A stretch of DNA of 64,000 nt, taken from NCBI RefSeq assembly GCF_049651205.1, contig NZ_JBASBR010000012.1, forward strand, positions 248,001 through 312,000, in the 5' to 3' direction. Below, one piece after another: positions 18,202-27,957 of the stretch; positions within the stretch are counted from its first letter, which is position 1, and each line of letters starts with the position of its first letter. The notes beneath the pieces were generated by a model. The model searched no databases, had not been told where the DNA came from, and saw nothing but the letters and a program-made list of their open reading frames with translations. The DNA is from Castellaniella sp049651205. GTDB lineage: Bacteria > Pseudomonadota > Gammaproteobacteria > Burkholderiales > Burkholderiaceae_B. Made by a program: the position numbers and the translations under genes.

Positions 18202-19401
18202 CTAAAGCGTAATGCCGCTGGTTTCGGCCACAGTATGCATGTCTTTGTCGCCACGCCCCGACAAATTGACCAGAATGATCTGATCCTTGGGCAGTTGAGG
18301 AGCCAGCTTGACCGCGTAGGCAATCGCGTGGGCAGACTCGAGCGCAGGCATGATGCCTTCGGTGCGACAGCAATCGTGAAAGGCTGCCAGTGCTTCTTGG
18401 TCGGTGATCCCCACATACTGCGCACGGCCGGATTCTTTAAGCCAGGCGTGCTCGGGCCCGACACCGGGGTAATCGAGGCCGGCCGAGATGGAATGCGTTT
18501 CGGTGATCTGGCCGTTGGCATCTTGGAGCAGATACGTGCGATTGCCATGCAGCACGCCCACCACCCCACGATTGAGCGATGCAGCATGATGGCCGCTATC
18601 CAGGCCTTCACCGGCTGCTTCGACCCCCACCAGCCTTACTGCATCGTGGTCGATGTAAGGGTGAAAAATGCCAATGGCATTGGAGCCACCGCCCACGGCG
18701 GCAACAATGTAATCGGGCTGACGCCCGGCATCGCGGGGCATTTGCTCGAGACATTCGCGCCCGATAATGGTTTGAAAATCCCGGACCATCTGCGGATAAG
18801 GGTGCGGCCCGGCCACGGTACCAATGATGTAGAAGGTGTTTTCGACATTGGTGACCCAGTCGCGCATGGCTTCATTGAGCGCATCCTTGAGCGTGCGCGA
18901 GCCCGACTCTACCGGCACCACCTGAGCACCCAGCAGTTTCATGCGATAGACATTGGAGGCCTGGCGGCGGACGTCTTCGCTGCCCATGTACACCACGCAC
19001 TCAAGCCCGTAGCGGGCGGCTACCGTAGCGGTAGCCACACCATGCTGGCCGGCCCCGGTTTCGGCGATGACACGCGGCTTGCCCATGCGGCGCGCCAGCA
19101 GGGCCTGCCCAATGCAGTTGTTAACCTTGTGTGCACCCGTGTGATTGAGGTCTTCGCGTTTGAACCAGATCTGGGCCCCACCCAACTGCTTGGACCACCG
19201 GCGAGCGTGATACACGGGGCTGGGGCGCCCGACAAAGTGTTCGAGCTCGTCGGCGAACTCGTGCAGGAACTCTGGGTCTTCGCGGTAATGGAAATACGCC
19301 TCGCGCAATGCGTCGAGGGCATGCACCAGGGTTTCGGACACGAAAGAACCGCCAAACTGGCCGAAATGCCCTTGGGCATCCGGCAAATGATAGGGTTTCA
19401 A
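18202..19401 (-). CDS. trpB: Tryptophan synthase beta chain
   Basis: PLP enzyme joining indole and serine to make tryptophan, 399 residues. The PLP lysine lies in REDLNHTGAHKVNN, with the phosphate-binding GGGSNAIGIFHPY downstream. The conserved start MKPYHLPDAQGHFGQFGG is encoded from a TTG (19401), and no in-frame ATG lies nearby upstream. trpF, often upstream of trpB, is not here; a 177-bp gap without features separates trpB from relA. Confidence 0.95.
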   Translation of the reverse strand: MKPYHLPDAQGHFGQFGGSFVSETLVHALDALREAYFHYREDPEFLHEFADELEHFVGRPSPVYHARRWSKQLGGAQIWFKREDLNHTGAHKVNNCIGQALLARRMGKPRVIAETGAGQHGVATATVAARYGLECVVYMGSEDVRRQASNVYRMKLLGAQVVPVESGSRTLKDALNEAMRDWVTNVENTFYIIGTVAGPHPYPQMVRDFQTIIGRECLEQMPRDAGRQPDYIVAAVGGGSNAIGIFHPYIDHDAVRLVGVEAAGEGLDSGHHAASLNRGVVGVLHGNRTYLLQDANGQITETHSISAGLDYPGVGPEHAWLKESGRAQYVGITDQEALAAFHDCCRTEGIMPALESAHAIAYAVKLAPQLPKDQIILVNLSGRGDKDMHTVAETSGITL

Positions 19402-19578
19402 ATCCAGACTCGCTTCAAAGGTGCCCGATTGCGGGCTGCCATGCCATCAAAGCACCCAAAACAACTGCGCCGGGCAATGCCCGGATGGGTGGGCCTGATG
19501 GCCAAACGGGCATTTTAACAGCGCAGGCCAGCAGCGGCGTCTGTCAGGCGGGCAACTACCTTTGCCGTGTGGTAAAGG

Positions 19579-21777
19579 CTACTGGCGACTGGCCTGTACG
19601 CCCGAGAGCTCGTTGACAGCGTCCAGGGCCTGACGGATCTGCTGGCCGTCACGCACCTCGATGGTAAACACCATATGGGCCAACGACCGGCGGCTGTGCG
19701 TGGTAACGCGCACGACACGCAGGCGCAACCGCGCAAACACCTCGGAAAGGTCGCGCAAGAGGTTGGGCCGATCCTGAGCATGGATGCTGAGGTCTACCGG
19801 ATACAGCGCCTGGCCGGTATCGCCCCATGCGACATCGATGCAGCGCTCGGGTGACTTGCGGGCCAAGGCCGCCCAGGAGGCACAGTCGCGGCGATGAATG
19901 GACACACCCCGGCCACGCGTGACAAACCCTTCGATGGCATCAGGCGGCGCCGGACGACAGCAGCGCGCCAGCTGCGTTAGCAGAGAATCCACCCCCACCA
20001 CCAGCACCCCGCTTTTACCGGTGCGCGACACGCTGCCCGCATCACTGGCATAGACGCGCGCTTCATCAGTGGCCACCGGCGCGGCATCAGGGTCACGAAA
20101 CACGTAATCAATCTGACGCAGGCTGAATTCTTCTTTGGCAGCAGCGACATAGAGATCATCCGCCCGCGCAAAGCCCAGTTGCTGAGCCAGCTGCTCTTGA
20201 TTGACGGCAGTTTTACCCAGGCGTTGGAGCTCTTTTTCGACCAGTACCTGCCCTTGTGCAATACGCTGCTGAAGCTCGACGGCATTGAACCAGGCCCGCA
20301 CCTTCGCGCGTGCCCTGGGGCTGGCCAAAAAGCCCAGTTGCGGATTGAGCCAGTCGCGCGAAGGGCCGCCCGACTTGGCCGCCAGAATTTCGACGGTTTG
20401 CCCGGTTTTGAGCGGTGTGGACAAGGGCACCATCTGGCCATCCACGCGCGCCCCCCGGCATCGATGCCCCAGATCGGTGTGCAGCAGATAAGCGAAGTCT
20501 ACCGGTGTGGCGCCCTCGGGAAGCTCGAGTACGCGTGCCTGGGGCGTCATGACATAAAGACGGCGCTCGGCCTGGGGTGCCTGCGGAGCAGGTGCTGACC
20601 CACCTTCTTCCTGCCAGGCCAGCAGCTGGCGCATCCAGGCAATTTTTTGATCGTAATCGCCCGCGGCGGCCACCTGCCCACCACGCGCACCGGCTTCTTT
20701 GTAGCGCCAGTGGGCGGCCATCCCAAACTCGGCAAACCGGTGCATCTCTTGGGTGCGGATCTGAATCTCGAAGACGCGCCCCTGCTGATCGGCCACCACG
20801 GTGTGCAAGGAGCGATAGCCATTGGGCTTGGGCCGGGAGATGTAATCGTCAAATTCTTCGGGTACTGGCGTCCAGAGCGCGTGCACCAGTGCCAGCACTG
20901 CATAGCAGGTGCGTTCGTCAGGCACAATCACGCGCAGAGCCCGCAAATCAAACAGCTGGTGAAACTCCAGATGCTTGTTGCGCATTTTGTTCCAGATACT
21001 GTAAATGTGCTTGGGGCGTCCGCTGATGTCGGCCTGAATATGCGCATCCTCCAGTGCCGCCTGCAGCCGCTGAACCACCTCGTCGATAAATTGCTCACGC
21101 TCGGTACGTTTTTCTTCAAGCTGCCGGGCAATAGCCTTGTAGGTATCGGGCTGCAAGAAACGAAACGCGAGATCTTCCATCTCCCATTTCAGTTGCCAGA
21201 TACCCAGCCGGTTGGCCAGCGGCGTATACAAAGACATGGTTTCGCGGGCAAACTGCACCGGACAGGGCGTGTGCGTGGCAGCATACCAGCGCAAGGATTG
21301 CAGGCGCGACGCCAGACGCATCAACACAATGCGAAGATCTGCGGCCATGGCCAGCAACATCTTGCGCTGCATCTCTTTTTGCTCGGCCCCGGATTCTGAT
21401 CCCACCTTGCCGGTAATCTCGCCCAGGTGCAGCAGCGCACGCGCACCCTGCACCAGCGTGGCAATTTCTGGCCCGAACGCCTTGCGCAGGGGATCCGAGT
21501 GGGAGAGATCGCCTGCAGGCACCGGCTGAACCGCCAGCAGTGCGGCTGCTCGCGTAGGAGCATCCGAGCCCAGGTCTCGAAGAATCAGAACCACTGCGGC
21601 ACAATGTGCAGACAGGGGTTCGCCGGTACTGGCCAAGGCGTTGTGTAAAGGCTCACGAACCCAGTCGACGGCGTCTTGCAGCACTTGCCGGCCGCCGGCA
21701 TCCAGCCCCTCCGCCGCTTGGCCCAGCCAGCTGGCATCAAAGGGATCTACCGGGGAAACATCAGACGGAGTGCTCAT
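19579..21777 (-). CDS. relA: GTP pyrophosphokinase RelA, (p)ppGpp synthetase
   Basis: Stringent-response enzyme of 732 residues. The N-terminal hydrolase-like domain lacks the HD residues needed for ppGpp hydrolysis (CAAVVLILRDLGSDAPT stands where active enzymes have His-Asp), so it should be a synthetase only. The synthetase domain carries GRPKHIYSIWNKM and the RelA-type EFDD followed by PKPNGYRSLHT. A TGS domain (LYVMTPQARVLELPEGATP), a Cys-containing segment (ARCCRPAPPDAIEGFV) and a C-terminal ACT domain follow. It is divergent from fdxA with a 197-bp gap. Confidence 0.95.
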   Translation of the reverse strand: MSTPSDVSPVDPFDASWLGQAAEGLDAGGRQVLQDAVDWVREPLHNALASTGEPLSAHCAAVVLILRDLGSDAPTRAAALLAVQPVPAGDLSHSDPLRKAFGPEIATLVQGARALLHLGEITGKVGSESGAEQKEMQRKMLLAMAADLRIVLMRLASRLQSLRWYAATHTPCPVQFARETMSLYTPLANRLGIWQLKWEMEDLAFRFLQPDTYKAIARQLEEKRTEREQFIDEVVQRLQAALEDAHIQADISGRPKHIYSIWNKMRNKHLEFHQLFDLRALRVIVPDERTCYAVLALVHALWTPVPEEFDDYISRPKPNGYRSLHTVVADQQGRVFEIQIRTQEMHRFAEFGMAAHWRYKEAGARGGQVAAAGDYDQKIAWMRQLLAWQEEGGSAPAPQAPQAERRLYVMTPQARVLELPEGATPVDFAYLLHTDLGHRCRGARVDGQMVPLSTPLKTGQTVEILAAKSGGPSRDWLNPQLGFLASPRARAKVRAWFNAVELQQRIAQGQVLVEKELQRLGKTAVNQEQLAQQLGFARADDLYVAAAKEEFSLRQIDYVFRDPDAAPVATDEARVYASDAGSVSRTGKSGVLVVGVDSLLTQLARCCRPAPPDAIEGFVTRGRGVSIHRRDCASWAALARKSPERCIDVAWGDTGQALYPVDLSIHAQDRPNLLRDLSEVFARLRLRVVRVTTHSRRSLAHMVFTIEVRDGQQIRQALDAVNELSGVQASRQ

Positions 21778-21974
21778 GGACAGACGACAGCAAGCAATAG
21801 CAGTCCTCTATACTACTTGACTCGCCGGTGCCGTGGCAGCCGAATTTCGCATAAGAATCCGCCCCGGTACCCGCCATCCCTACCCTCATATCAGGCTCTT
21901 GGGGTTCTCCCGGATAAATTCGGTAAAATCCTGTTTGGCCTTCAGTGGCCGTGTTTGCCTGACGGAGTACCCAC

Positions 21975-22301
21975 ATGACCCACGTTGTCACCGAAAACTG
22001 TATCAAATGTAAATACACCGACTGCGTCGATGTCTGTCCGGTCGACTGTTTTCGCGAGGGGCCCAATTTCCTGGTGATCGATCCCGAAGAGTGCATCGAC
22101 TGCGCTGTTTGCGTGCCCGAGTGCCCGGCCAATGCCATTTTTGCCGAAGAAGACGTTCCTCAGGATCAGGTCGACTACATCCCGCTCAATGCCGAGCTCG
22201 CCCCCACTTTTGGCCCCATCAACCGGTCGATTCCCGCACTGGATGGTGCCGACGACTGGAACGGCATCGCCGACAAGCTCAAGTACCTCGAACGCCCGTA
22301 G
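21975..22301 (+). CDS. fdxA: Seven-iron ferredoxin FdxA
   Basis: Ferredoxin of 108 residues with one [3Fe-4S] and one [4Fe-4S] cluster. The first cluster motif CIKCKYTDCVDVCPVDCF and the second CIDCAVCVPECPANAI are complete, and the tail (NAELAPTFGPINR) matches the FdxA family of proteobacteria. GGAG stands seven bases before the ATG, and a TAAAAT box at 21924-21929 is a candidate -10. The next gene is 258 bp away. Confidence 0.95.
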   Translation: MTHVVTENCIKCKYTDCVDVCPVDCFREGPNFLVIDPEECIDCAVCVPECPANAIFAEEDVPQDQVDYIPLNAELAPTFGPINRSIPALDGADDWNGIADKLKYLERP

Positions 22302-22559
22302 CCGCTCCAACCATCCCTCACACCTCTGCAAAAGCCTTTAAAACCTTAAATAAACACTTCCAGCTATTCGGCCACCTCCATGGCCACCCCACCGCCAGGC
22401 GCGGCGGTTGTCTGCAAAATCCCACAATATCGCTTCCGTACGGCCAATATCGGGTAATTCCGGTAGCGCACCGTAACGTTTACCAGTACCGTGGGTCTGG
22501 ACTACCGATACGACGACGCATGAACTGCGCCGGCCCTGACCTCCGGAACGCACCCATCT

Positions 22560-23777
22560 ATGCTGTACGACCTCCACGAACTCCAGCGCTCATTCCTCGC
22601 GCCTTTCACTGCTTTTACCGAAACCGGCTCTCAGCTGTTTTCCAACCCGTACAGTCCGCTGGCCTACACGCCGCTCTCCCGGCAGTTTGCAGCCACCTAC
22701 GAGCTGGCCCACCGGATGGGCAAAGAGTACGAAAAGCCCCAATGGCAACTGGACACCACCGTCATTGGCAAGCAAACCGTCGCCGTCCACGAGGACGTTG
22801 CCCTGGCGCAACCCTTTTGCCGCCTGATTCACTTTCGGCGAGACACGCAACGCCAGGATCCCTGTGTGCTGCTGGTGGCGCCGTTGTCCGGCCATCACGC
22901 CACTTTGCTGCGCGACACCGTGCGCACCCTGTTGCCCGAACACGACGTCTACGTCACCGATTGGATGGATGCCCGCATGGTGCCGTCGGAAAAAGGTACA
23001 TTTGGCCTGGACGACTACGTTCACTACATCCAGACCTTTTTACGCCACCTGGGCCCCGACACCCACGTCATCTCTGTCTGTCAGCCCACCGTGCCGGTAC
23101 TGGCGGCGGTTTCTTTGCTGGCGCAGGCCGATGAGTCCTGTCAGCCACGCAGCATGGTCATGATGGGTGGCCCCATCGATACCCGCAAATCGCCTACTCA
23201 GGTTAATCGCCTGGCCACCACCAAACCGTATGCCTGGTTCGAAGACAACCTGATCCATCGTGTGCCTTCCCGCTACGTGGGTGCAGGCCGCCTGGTGTAT
23301 CCCGGCTTTCTGCAGCATGCCGGCTTTGTGGCCATGAATCCCGATCGCCACCTGAAATCCCACTACGAGTTCTACCTGCATCTGCTGCGCGGCGACGACA
23401 ATGACGCCGAGGCGCATCGCCGCTTCTACGACGAATACAACGCAGTGCTGGACATGCCGGCGCGCTTTTACCTGGATACCATCCGCGTGGTGTTCCAGGA
23501 GTTTCGCCTGCCACAGGGCACTTGGGAAATCGACGGTACCACGGTCGACCCCGGTGCCATCCGCAAAACCGCCCTGCTCACCATCGAAGGCGAGCTCGAC
23601 GATATTTCGGGGTCTGGTCAAACCCATGCCGCCCATCAATTGTGCGCTAACCTGGCTCCCTCCAAGCGCGAGATTCACACTGCCCAGGGTTGCGGTCATT
23701 ATGGGATTTTCGCGGGACGCCGCTGGCGCAACCAGATCTGTCCTAAAATCTCGGCATTCATCCGCACACACGCCTGA
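22560..23777 (+). CDS. phaZ: Intracellular polyhydroxybutyrate depolymerase
   Basis: 405-residue PHB depolymerase of the intracellular type, which mobilises native storage granules. The alpha/beta-hydrolase nucleophile is a cysteine (HVISVCQPTVP, C174), as in Cupriavidus PhaZa1, rather than serine. The acid (EGELDDISG) and histidine (GCGHYGIFAG) follow near the C-terminus, and YVTDWMDARMVP is also family-typical. It implies that the organism stores PHB, although no phaC lies in the window. The 258 bp upstream contain a short GC-rich dyad (22390-22407) but no gene. Confidence 0.9.
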   Translation: MLYDLHELQRSFLAPFTAFTETGSQLFSNPYSPLAYTPLSRQFAATYELAHRMGKEYEKPQWQLDTTVIGKQTVAVHEDVALAQPFCRLIHFRRDTQRQDPCVLLVAPLSGHHATLLRDTVRTLLPEHDVYVTDWMDARMVPSEKGTFGLDDYVHYIQTFLRHLGPDTHVISVCQPTVPVLAAVSLLAQADESCQPRSMVMMGGPIDTRKSPTQVNRLATTKPYAWFEDNLIHRVPSRYVGAGRLVYPGFLQHAGFVAMNPDRHLKSHYEFYLHLLRGDDNDAEAHRRFYDEYNAVLDMPARFYLDTIRVVFQEFRLPQGTWEIDGTTVDPGAIRKTALLTIEGELDDISGSGQTHAAHQLCANLAPSKREIHTAQGCGHYGIFAGRRWRNQICPKISAFIRTHA

Positions 23778-23803
23778 TCCCCCGCAGGGGCTCCGCTTTT
23801 TTC

Positions 23804-24415
23804 ATGTCTTCACTCACTGATGCACTGGATGCCGTACTGCCACAAACGCAGTGCGGCCAGTGCGGCTTTGACGGCTGCCGGCCCTATGCACAGGCTATGG
23901 CCGAAGGCCGCGCCGAACTCAACCGTTGCCCACCCGGCGGGCCCGATACCATCCAGGCCCTGGCAAAGCTGTTGGGCAAGCCCGCCCAGCCGCTGGATCC
24001 GTCGTGCGGCACACATCAGCCGTTTCGAGTAGCGCTGATTGACGAAGAACACTGCATTGGCTGCACGCTGTGCATCCAGGCATGCCCGGTTGACGCGATC
24101 CTGGGGGCCAATCAGTGTATGCACACCATCATCGAAGCTGACTGCACCGGGTGCGAGCTGTGCGTGGCCCCCTGCCCGGTAGACTGCATCACCATGGTGC
24201 CTGCCGAACGCAGCTGGACTCACACAGACGCCCAGACCGCCCGTCAGCACTATCAGGCGCGCAACACCCGGCTGCAGGCACGACACGCAGAAACCCGGGG
24301 GCTGGCTGCCCGCACCCTGGCGAACAAGCCGGCTCTGGTGCCAGACGCCACCGAACACGACAAACAAGACCGCATCGCCCAGGCACTGGCGCGCGCACGG
24401 GCCCGACGCTCATGA
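23804..24415 (+). CDS. rsxB: RnfB/RsxB-type electron-transport ferredoxin
   Basis: 203-residue iron-sulfur protein. The N-terminal Fe-S domain (about residues 10-60, TQCGQCGFDGCRPYA and NRCPPGG) is followed by two [4Fe-4S] ferredoxin motifs (CIGCTLCIQACPVDAI and CTGCELCVAPCPVDCI, about residues 84-130) and a charged Ala/Arg-rich tail. Unlike RnfB of full Rnf complexes it lacks an N-terminal membrane anchor, and no other rnf genes are here; such stand-alone copies are common in Betaproteobacteria. The stop overlaps the nth start (ATGA). Confidence 0.87.
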   Translation: MSSLTDALDAVLPQTQCGQCGFDGCRPYAQAMAEGRAELNRCPPGGPDTIQALAKLLGKPAQPLDPSCGTHQPFRVALIDEEHCIGCTLCIQACPVDAILGANQCMHTIIEADCTGCELCVAPCPVDCITMVPAERSWTHTDAQTARQHYQARNTRLQARHAETRGLAARTLANKPALVPDATEHDKQDRIAQALARARARRS

Positions 24416-25050
24416 AACGCACGGCCATCGAAGAATGCTTCCGGCGCTTGCGGGAGGCCAACCCCCATCCCAAGACCGAACTCGAATACGCCACACCCTT
24501 TCAGCTGCTGATTGCCGTGATGCTCTCGGCGCAAGCCACAGACAAGTCGGTGAATCTTGCCACCCGCCGGTTTTTTCCGACGCACGGCACGCCGGAGGGC
24601 ATCCTGGCACTGGGCGAAGTCGGCCTTACCGAGGCGATTTGCACCATTGGCCTGTACAAAACCAAGGCCCGCAACGTAATCCGTACTTGCGAGCTGCTGC
24701 TGGAGCGACACGAGGGCCAGGTGCCCGACCAACGTGAAGCCCTGGAAGCCTTGCCAGGCGTGGGCCGCAAAACGGCCAATGTGGTGCTGAATACGGCGTT
24801 CGGGCAGATCGCCATGGCGGTGGATACCCATATTTTCAGGGTCTCCAACCGTACCGGCATCGCTCCCGGGAAAACCGTACTGGCTGTCGAACAGGCCTTG
24901 CTGCGGCGGGTACCCAAAGCGTATCTGCTGGATGCCCATCACTGGTTGATTTTGCATGGACGATACGTATGCGTGGCGCGCAAGCCCAAGTGCCCCCAGT
25001 GCCCGCTGGCCGATCTGTGCGAATATCCCGACAAAACCCGCCTTCCCTGA
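24412..25050 (+). CDS. nth: Endonuclease III
   Basis: Bifunctional DNA glycosylase/AP lyase for oxidised pyrimidines, 212 residues. The helix-hairpin-helix LPGVGRKTANVVLN carries the catalytic K120, and the catalytic Asp is D138 (AMAVDTHIFR), the same numbers as in E. coli Nth. Four C-terminal cysteines form the [4Fe-4S] loop (CVARKPKCPQCPLADLC). The ATG at 24412 overlaps the rsxB stop; the frame is open upstream but only as a shadow of rsxB. Confidence 0.96.
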   Translation: MKRTAIEECFRRLREANPHPKTELEYATPFQLLIAVMLSAQATDKSVNLATRRFFPTHGTPEGILALGEVGLTEAICTIGLYKTKARNVIRTCELLLERHEGQVPDQREALEALPGVGRKTANVVLNTAFGQIAMAVDTHIFRVSNRTGIAPGKTVLAVEQALLRRVPKAYLLDAHHWLILHGRYVCVARKPKCPQCPLADLCEYPDKTRLP

Positions 25051-25187
25051 TTTTTTGCTGCATCGCAGCATCAGTATTTACCATTAATGAACTGTGACAA
25101 ACCCCTATGGAGGGGCCGTCAGATCCGTTTCATACTTACGCCATTGCGCTCATTGGCGCTGCACTGCGACAGGATACTTTCGGCACT

Positions 25188-25970
25188 ATGGGCACAGATC
25201 AATCCACCATTCTGGAAACCCGCAACCTCACCAAAACCTTTTTGGGGTTCACTGCGGTCGATGACGTCAACCTACAGGTACAACGTGGCCACATTCATGC
25301 ACTTATCGGCCCCAATGGTGCAGGCAAAACCACCTGTTTCAACCTGCTCACCAAGTTCCTGAAGCCGTCCCTGGGCAAAATTTTCTTCGAAGGCAAGGAA
25401 ATCACCGGAGACCAACCAGCCGAGATCGCCCGTAAGGGGATCATCCGCTCGTTCCAGATCTCCGCGGTGTTTCCGCAATTGTCAGTGCTCGAAAACGTGC
25501 GCATCGCGCTGCAACGCAACACCGGTCTGTCCTTTCATTTCTGGCGCAGCGGATCCAGCCTGAAACCACTGAACAACCGCGCCCTGGAACTCCTCGCAGA
25601 AGTCGGCCTGGCCGATTTCGCACAAGAACTTACCGTCAATCTGCCTTATGGCCGCAAACGCGCTCTCGAGATCGCCACCACGCTGGCCATGGAGCCCAGC
25701 CTCATGTTGCTCGACGAGCCCACCCAAGGTATGGGCCACGAAGACGTCAATCGCGTCACGCAGCTCATCAAGCAGGTCAGCGCCGGTCGCACCATCCTGA
25801 TGGTCGAGCACAACATGAAAGTCGTCTCTTCCATAGCCGACCGCATCACCGTGCTGGCGCGCGGCGCCGTGCTGGCCGAAGGCGATTATGCCGCCGTATC
25901 AAACAATCCCGCCGTCATGGAGGCCTATATGGGCACTTCCCAGGGCGAACTCGAAGGAGCCCAAGCATGA
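25188..25970 (+). CDS. livG: Branched-chain-type ABC transporter ATPase LivG
   Basis: 260-residue ATPase with Walker A GPNGAGKTT, the LivG-type signature (VNLPYGRKRALEIATTLAMEP) and Walker B LMLLDEPTQGMGHED. I chose the ATG at 25188, which has AGGA about eleven bases upstream; an in-frame start 27 codons earlier has weak support. It overlaps livF by 4 bp (ATGA) and begins the operon livG-livF-SBP-livH-livM. Confidence 0.9.
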   Translation: MGTDQSTILETRNLTKTFLGFTAVDDVNLQVQRGHIHALIGPNGAGKTTCFNLLTKFLKPSLGKIFFEGKEITGDQPAEIARKGIIRSFQISAVFPQLSVLENVRIALQRNTGLSFHFWRSGSSLKPLNNRALELLAEVGLADFAQELTVNLPYGRKRALEIATTLAMEPSLMLLDEPTQGMGHEDVNRVTQLIKQVSAGRTILMVEHNMKVVSSIADRITVLARGAVLAEGDYAAVSNNPAVMEAYMGTSQGELEGAQA

Positions 25971-26683
25971 ACAGCGCGCCTGCCCTCGAAATCTCCGATC
26001 TGCACGCCTGGTACGGAGAGTCCCACGTCCTGCATGGGGTCAATATGCGCGTCGAGCCCGGCCAGGTGGTTACCTTGCTGGGCCGCAACGGCGCCGGCCG
26101 CACCACCACGTTGCGCGCCATGCTGGGCCTTACCAGCAAGCGCACGGGCTCCATTTGCATCCAGGGCACCGAATCCATCCAGATGCCCACCTATCGGGTG
26201 GCGCACCTGGGCATTGGCTACTGCCCCGAAGAACGCGGCATCTTCGCGTCACTTTCCTGCGAAGAAAACCTGCTTTTGCCGCCCACAGTGGGCGACACGC
26301 TGGGCGGGGGTATGTCGCTGGCCGAAATCTACGACATGTTTCCCAACCTGCTCGAGCGCCGAAATTCACCCGGCACACGGCTATCCGGCGGCGAGCAGCA
26401 AATGCTGGCCGTGGCCCGCATCCTGCGTACCGGTGCCAACCTGCTGCTGCTCGACGAGATTTCCGAAGGCCTGGCACCCGTCATTGTTCAGGCATTATCC
26501 CGGATGATCACCACACTTAAATCCAAGGGATACACCATCGTCATGGTCGAGCAAAACTTCCGCTTTGCCGCCCCCCTGGCCGATCACTTCTACATCATGG
26601 AACACGGCCAGATTGTCGAGTCCTTTCCCGCCACCCAATTGCAAGAAAAGCAAGAAACCCTCGACAGCCTGCTCGGCGTTTAA
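25967..26683 (+). CDS. livF: Branched-chain-type ABC transporter ATPase LivF
   Basis: 238-residue ATPase, partner of the preceding LivG. The signature RLSGGEQQMLAVARIL and Walker B LLLLDEISEGLAP are normal. In the Walker A loop the usual lysine is replaced by arginine (GRNGAGRTT, R45). The rest of the domain is intact, so this is probably a tolerated variant rather than a dead gene. Located between livG and the binding protein. Confidence 0.9.
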   Translation: MNSAPALEISDLHAWYGESHVLHGVNMRVEPGQVVTLLGRNGAGRTTTLRAMLGLTSKRTGSICIQGTESIQMPTYRVAHLGIGYCPEERGIFASLSCEENLLLPPTVGDTLGGGMSLAEIYDMFPNLLERRNSPGTRLSGGEQQMLAVARILRTGANLLLLDEISEGLAPVIVQALSRMITTLKSKGYTIVMVEQNFRFAAPLADHFYIMEHGQIVESFPATQLQEKQETLDSLLGV

Positions 26684-26741
26684 CCCCATCCGATCAAAAC
26701 CCACTTGCCGGCTGGCCCGGCTCTCTATCAGGAGACACCAC

Positions 26742-27953
26742 ATGAAACTACGTACCCTATCTGCTGCACTGGCCGTTGCCGGTCTGGGGTTCGGTCTGTC
26801 CGCACACGCCGCAGGGATTTCTGACGACGTCATTCGTATTGGCTTTATCACTGATATGTCCGGGGTTTACGGCGACGTCGACGGCAATGGGGGCGCTGAC
26901 GCCATCCGCATGGCCATTGCCGACATGGGTGGCGAAATCAACGGCAAAAAAATCGAGCTCCTCGCGGCAGATCACCAGAACAAGGCTGATATCGCCTCTG
27001 CCCGCGCCCGCGACTGGTTCGACACTCAAAACCTCGACATGCTGGTCGGCGGTACCAACTCCGCCACGGCCTTGGCCATGGCCGGTGTCGCTGCCGAAAA
27101 GAAGAAGCCCTTCATTGCCATTGGCCCGGGCTCATCTCTCCTGACCAACGACAAATGCACGCCCTACACGGTGCACTACGCCTATAACACCACTGCCCTG
27201 GCCAACGGCACGGGGTCTGCCGTGATCCGCGAAGGCGGAAAATCCTGGTTCTTCCTGACGGCCGACTACGCCTTTGGGCACTCCCTCGAGCAAGATACGG
27301 CCAAGGTGGTCAAAGCCAATGGCGGCACGGTGGTCGGCGAAGTCCGCGCACCGCTGTCCACCACCGACTTCTCCTCCTTCCTGCTGCAAGCCCAATCATC
27401 CGGCGCACAAGTGCTGGGCCTGGCCAACGCCGGGGGCGACTTCATCAACTCGGTGAAGGCTGCCAAAGAATTCGGCATCACCGAAACCATGAAACTTGCC
27501 GGCCTGCTGGTGTTCATCAACGACATCAACTCACTGGGCCTGGACAACACAGCCGGGTTGTACCTCACCACCCCTTGGTACTGGAACCAATCCGACGACT
27601 CCCGTGCCTGGGCCAAGAAGTTCTTTGACCAGCACAATCGGGCACCGTCCTTTCTGCAAGCAGGTGATTACTCTGCCGCCCTCAATTACCTCAAAGCGGT
27701 CAAGGCCACTGGTACTGACGATGGCGATAAAATCATGGAATACCTGAAGTCGCATAAAATCAACGACATGTTCACCAAAAATGGCTACATCCGCAAAGAT
27801 GGCCTGATGATGCACAGCATGTACCTGGCGCAAGTAAAACGGCCCGACCAATCCAAAGCGCCCTGGGATTACTACAACATCGTCCGTGAACTCCCGGCCG
27901 AGTCCGTCTACGGTCCCGAGTCCGCTTCCACCTGCCCCCTGATCAAGGGCTGA
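26742..27953 (+). CDS. Periplasmic substrate-binding protein of branched-chain-type ABC transporter
   Basis: 403-residue type I periplasmic binding protein. A signal peptide (MKLRTLSAALAVAGLGFGLSAHA) precedes the Leu/Ile/Val-binding-protein fold starting DDVIRIGFITDMSG. GGAGA stands before the ATG; the frame is open upstream only by chance. It ends SASTCPLIKG, and the whole length resembles the orphan binding protein at 30012-31211 (same DHQNKAD, SSFLLQAQSS and terminal CPL(I/V)KG). The ligand is unknown. It is followed by a 100-bp gap holding a stem-loop before livH. Confidence 0.9.
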   Translation: MKLRTLSAALAVAGLGFGLSAHAAGISDDVIRIGFITDMSGVYGDVDGNGGADAIRMAIADMGGEINGKKIELLAADHQNKADIASARARDWFDTQNLDMLVGGTNSATALAMAGVAAEKKKPFIAIGPGSSLLTNDKCTPYTVHYAYNTTALANGTGSAVIREGGKSWFFLTADYAFGHSLEQDTAKVVKANGGTVVGEVRAPLSTTDFSSFLLQAQSSGAQVLGLANAGGDFINSVKAAKEFGITETMKLAGLLVFINDINSLGLDNTAGLYLTTPWYWNQSDDSRAWAKKFFDQHNRAPSFLQAGDYSAALNYLKAVKATGTDDGDKIMEYLKSHKINDMFTKNGYIRKDGLMMHSMYLAQVKRPDQSKAPWDYYNIVRELPAESVYGPESASTCPLIKG

Positions 27954-27957
27954 TTCA

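Noticed and set aside
17683..19518. A 611-codon frame on the plus strand over trpA and trpB
   Set aside because: Antisense shadow; both trp genes have intact active-site motifs.
22390..22407. Terminator after fdxA
   Set aside because: The ACCGCC/GGCGGT dyad is short, 90 bp after the stop, and has no T-run.
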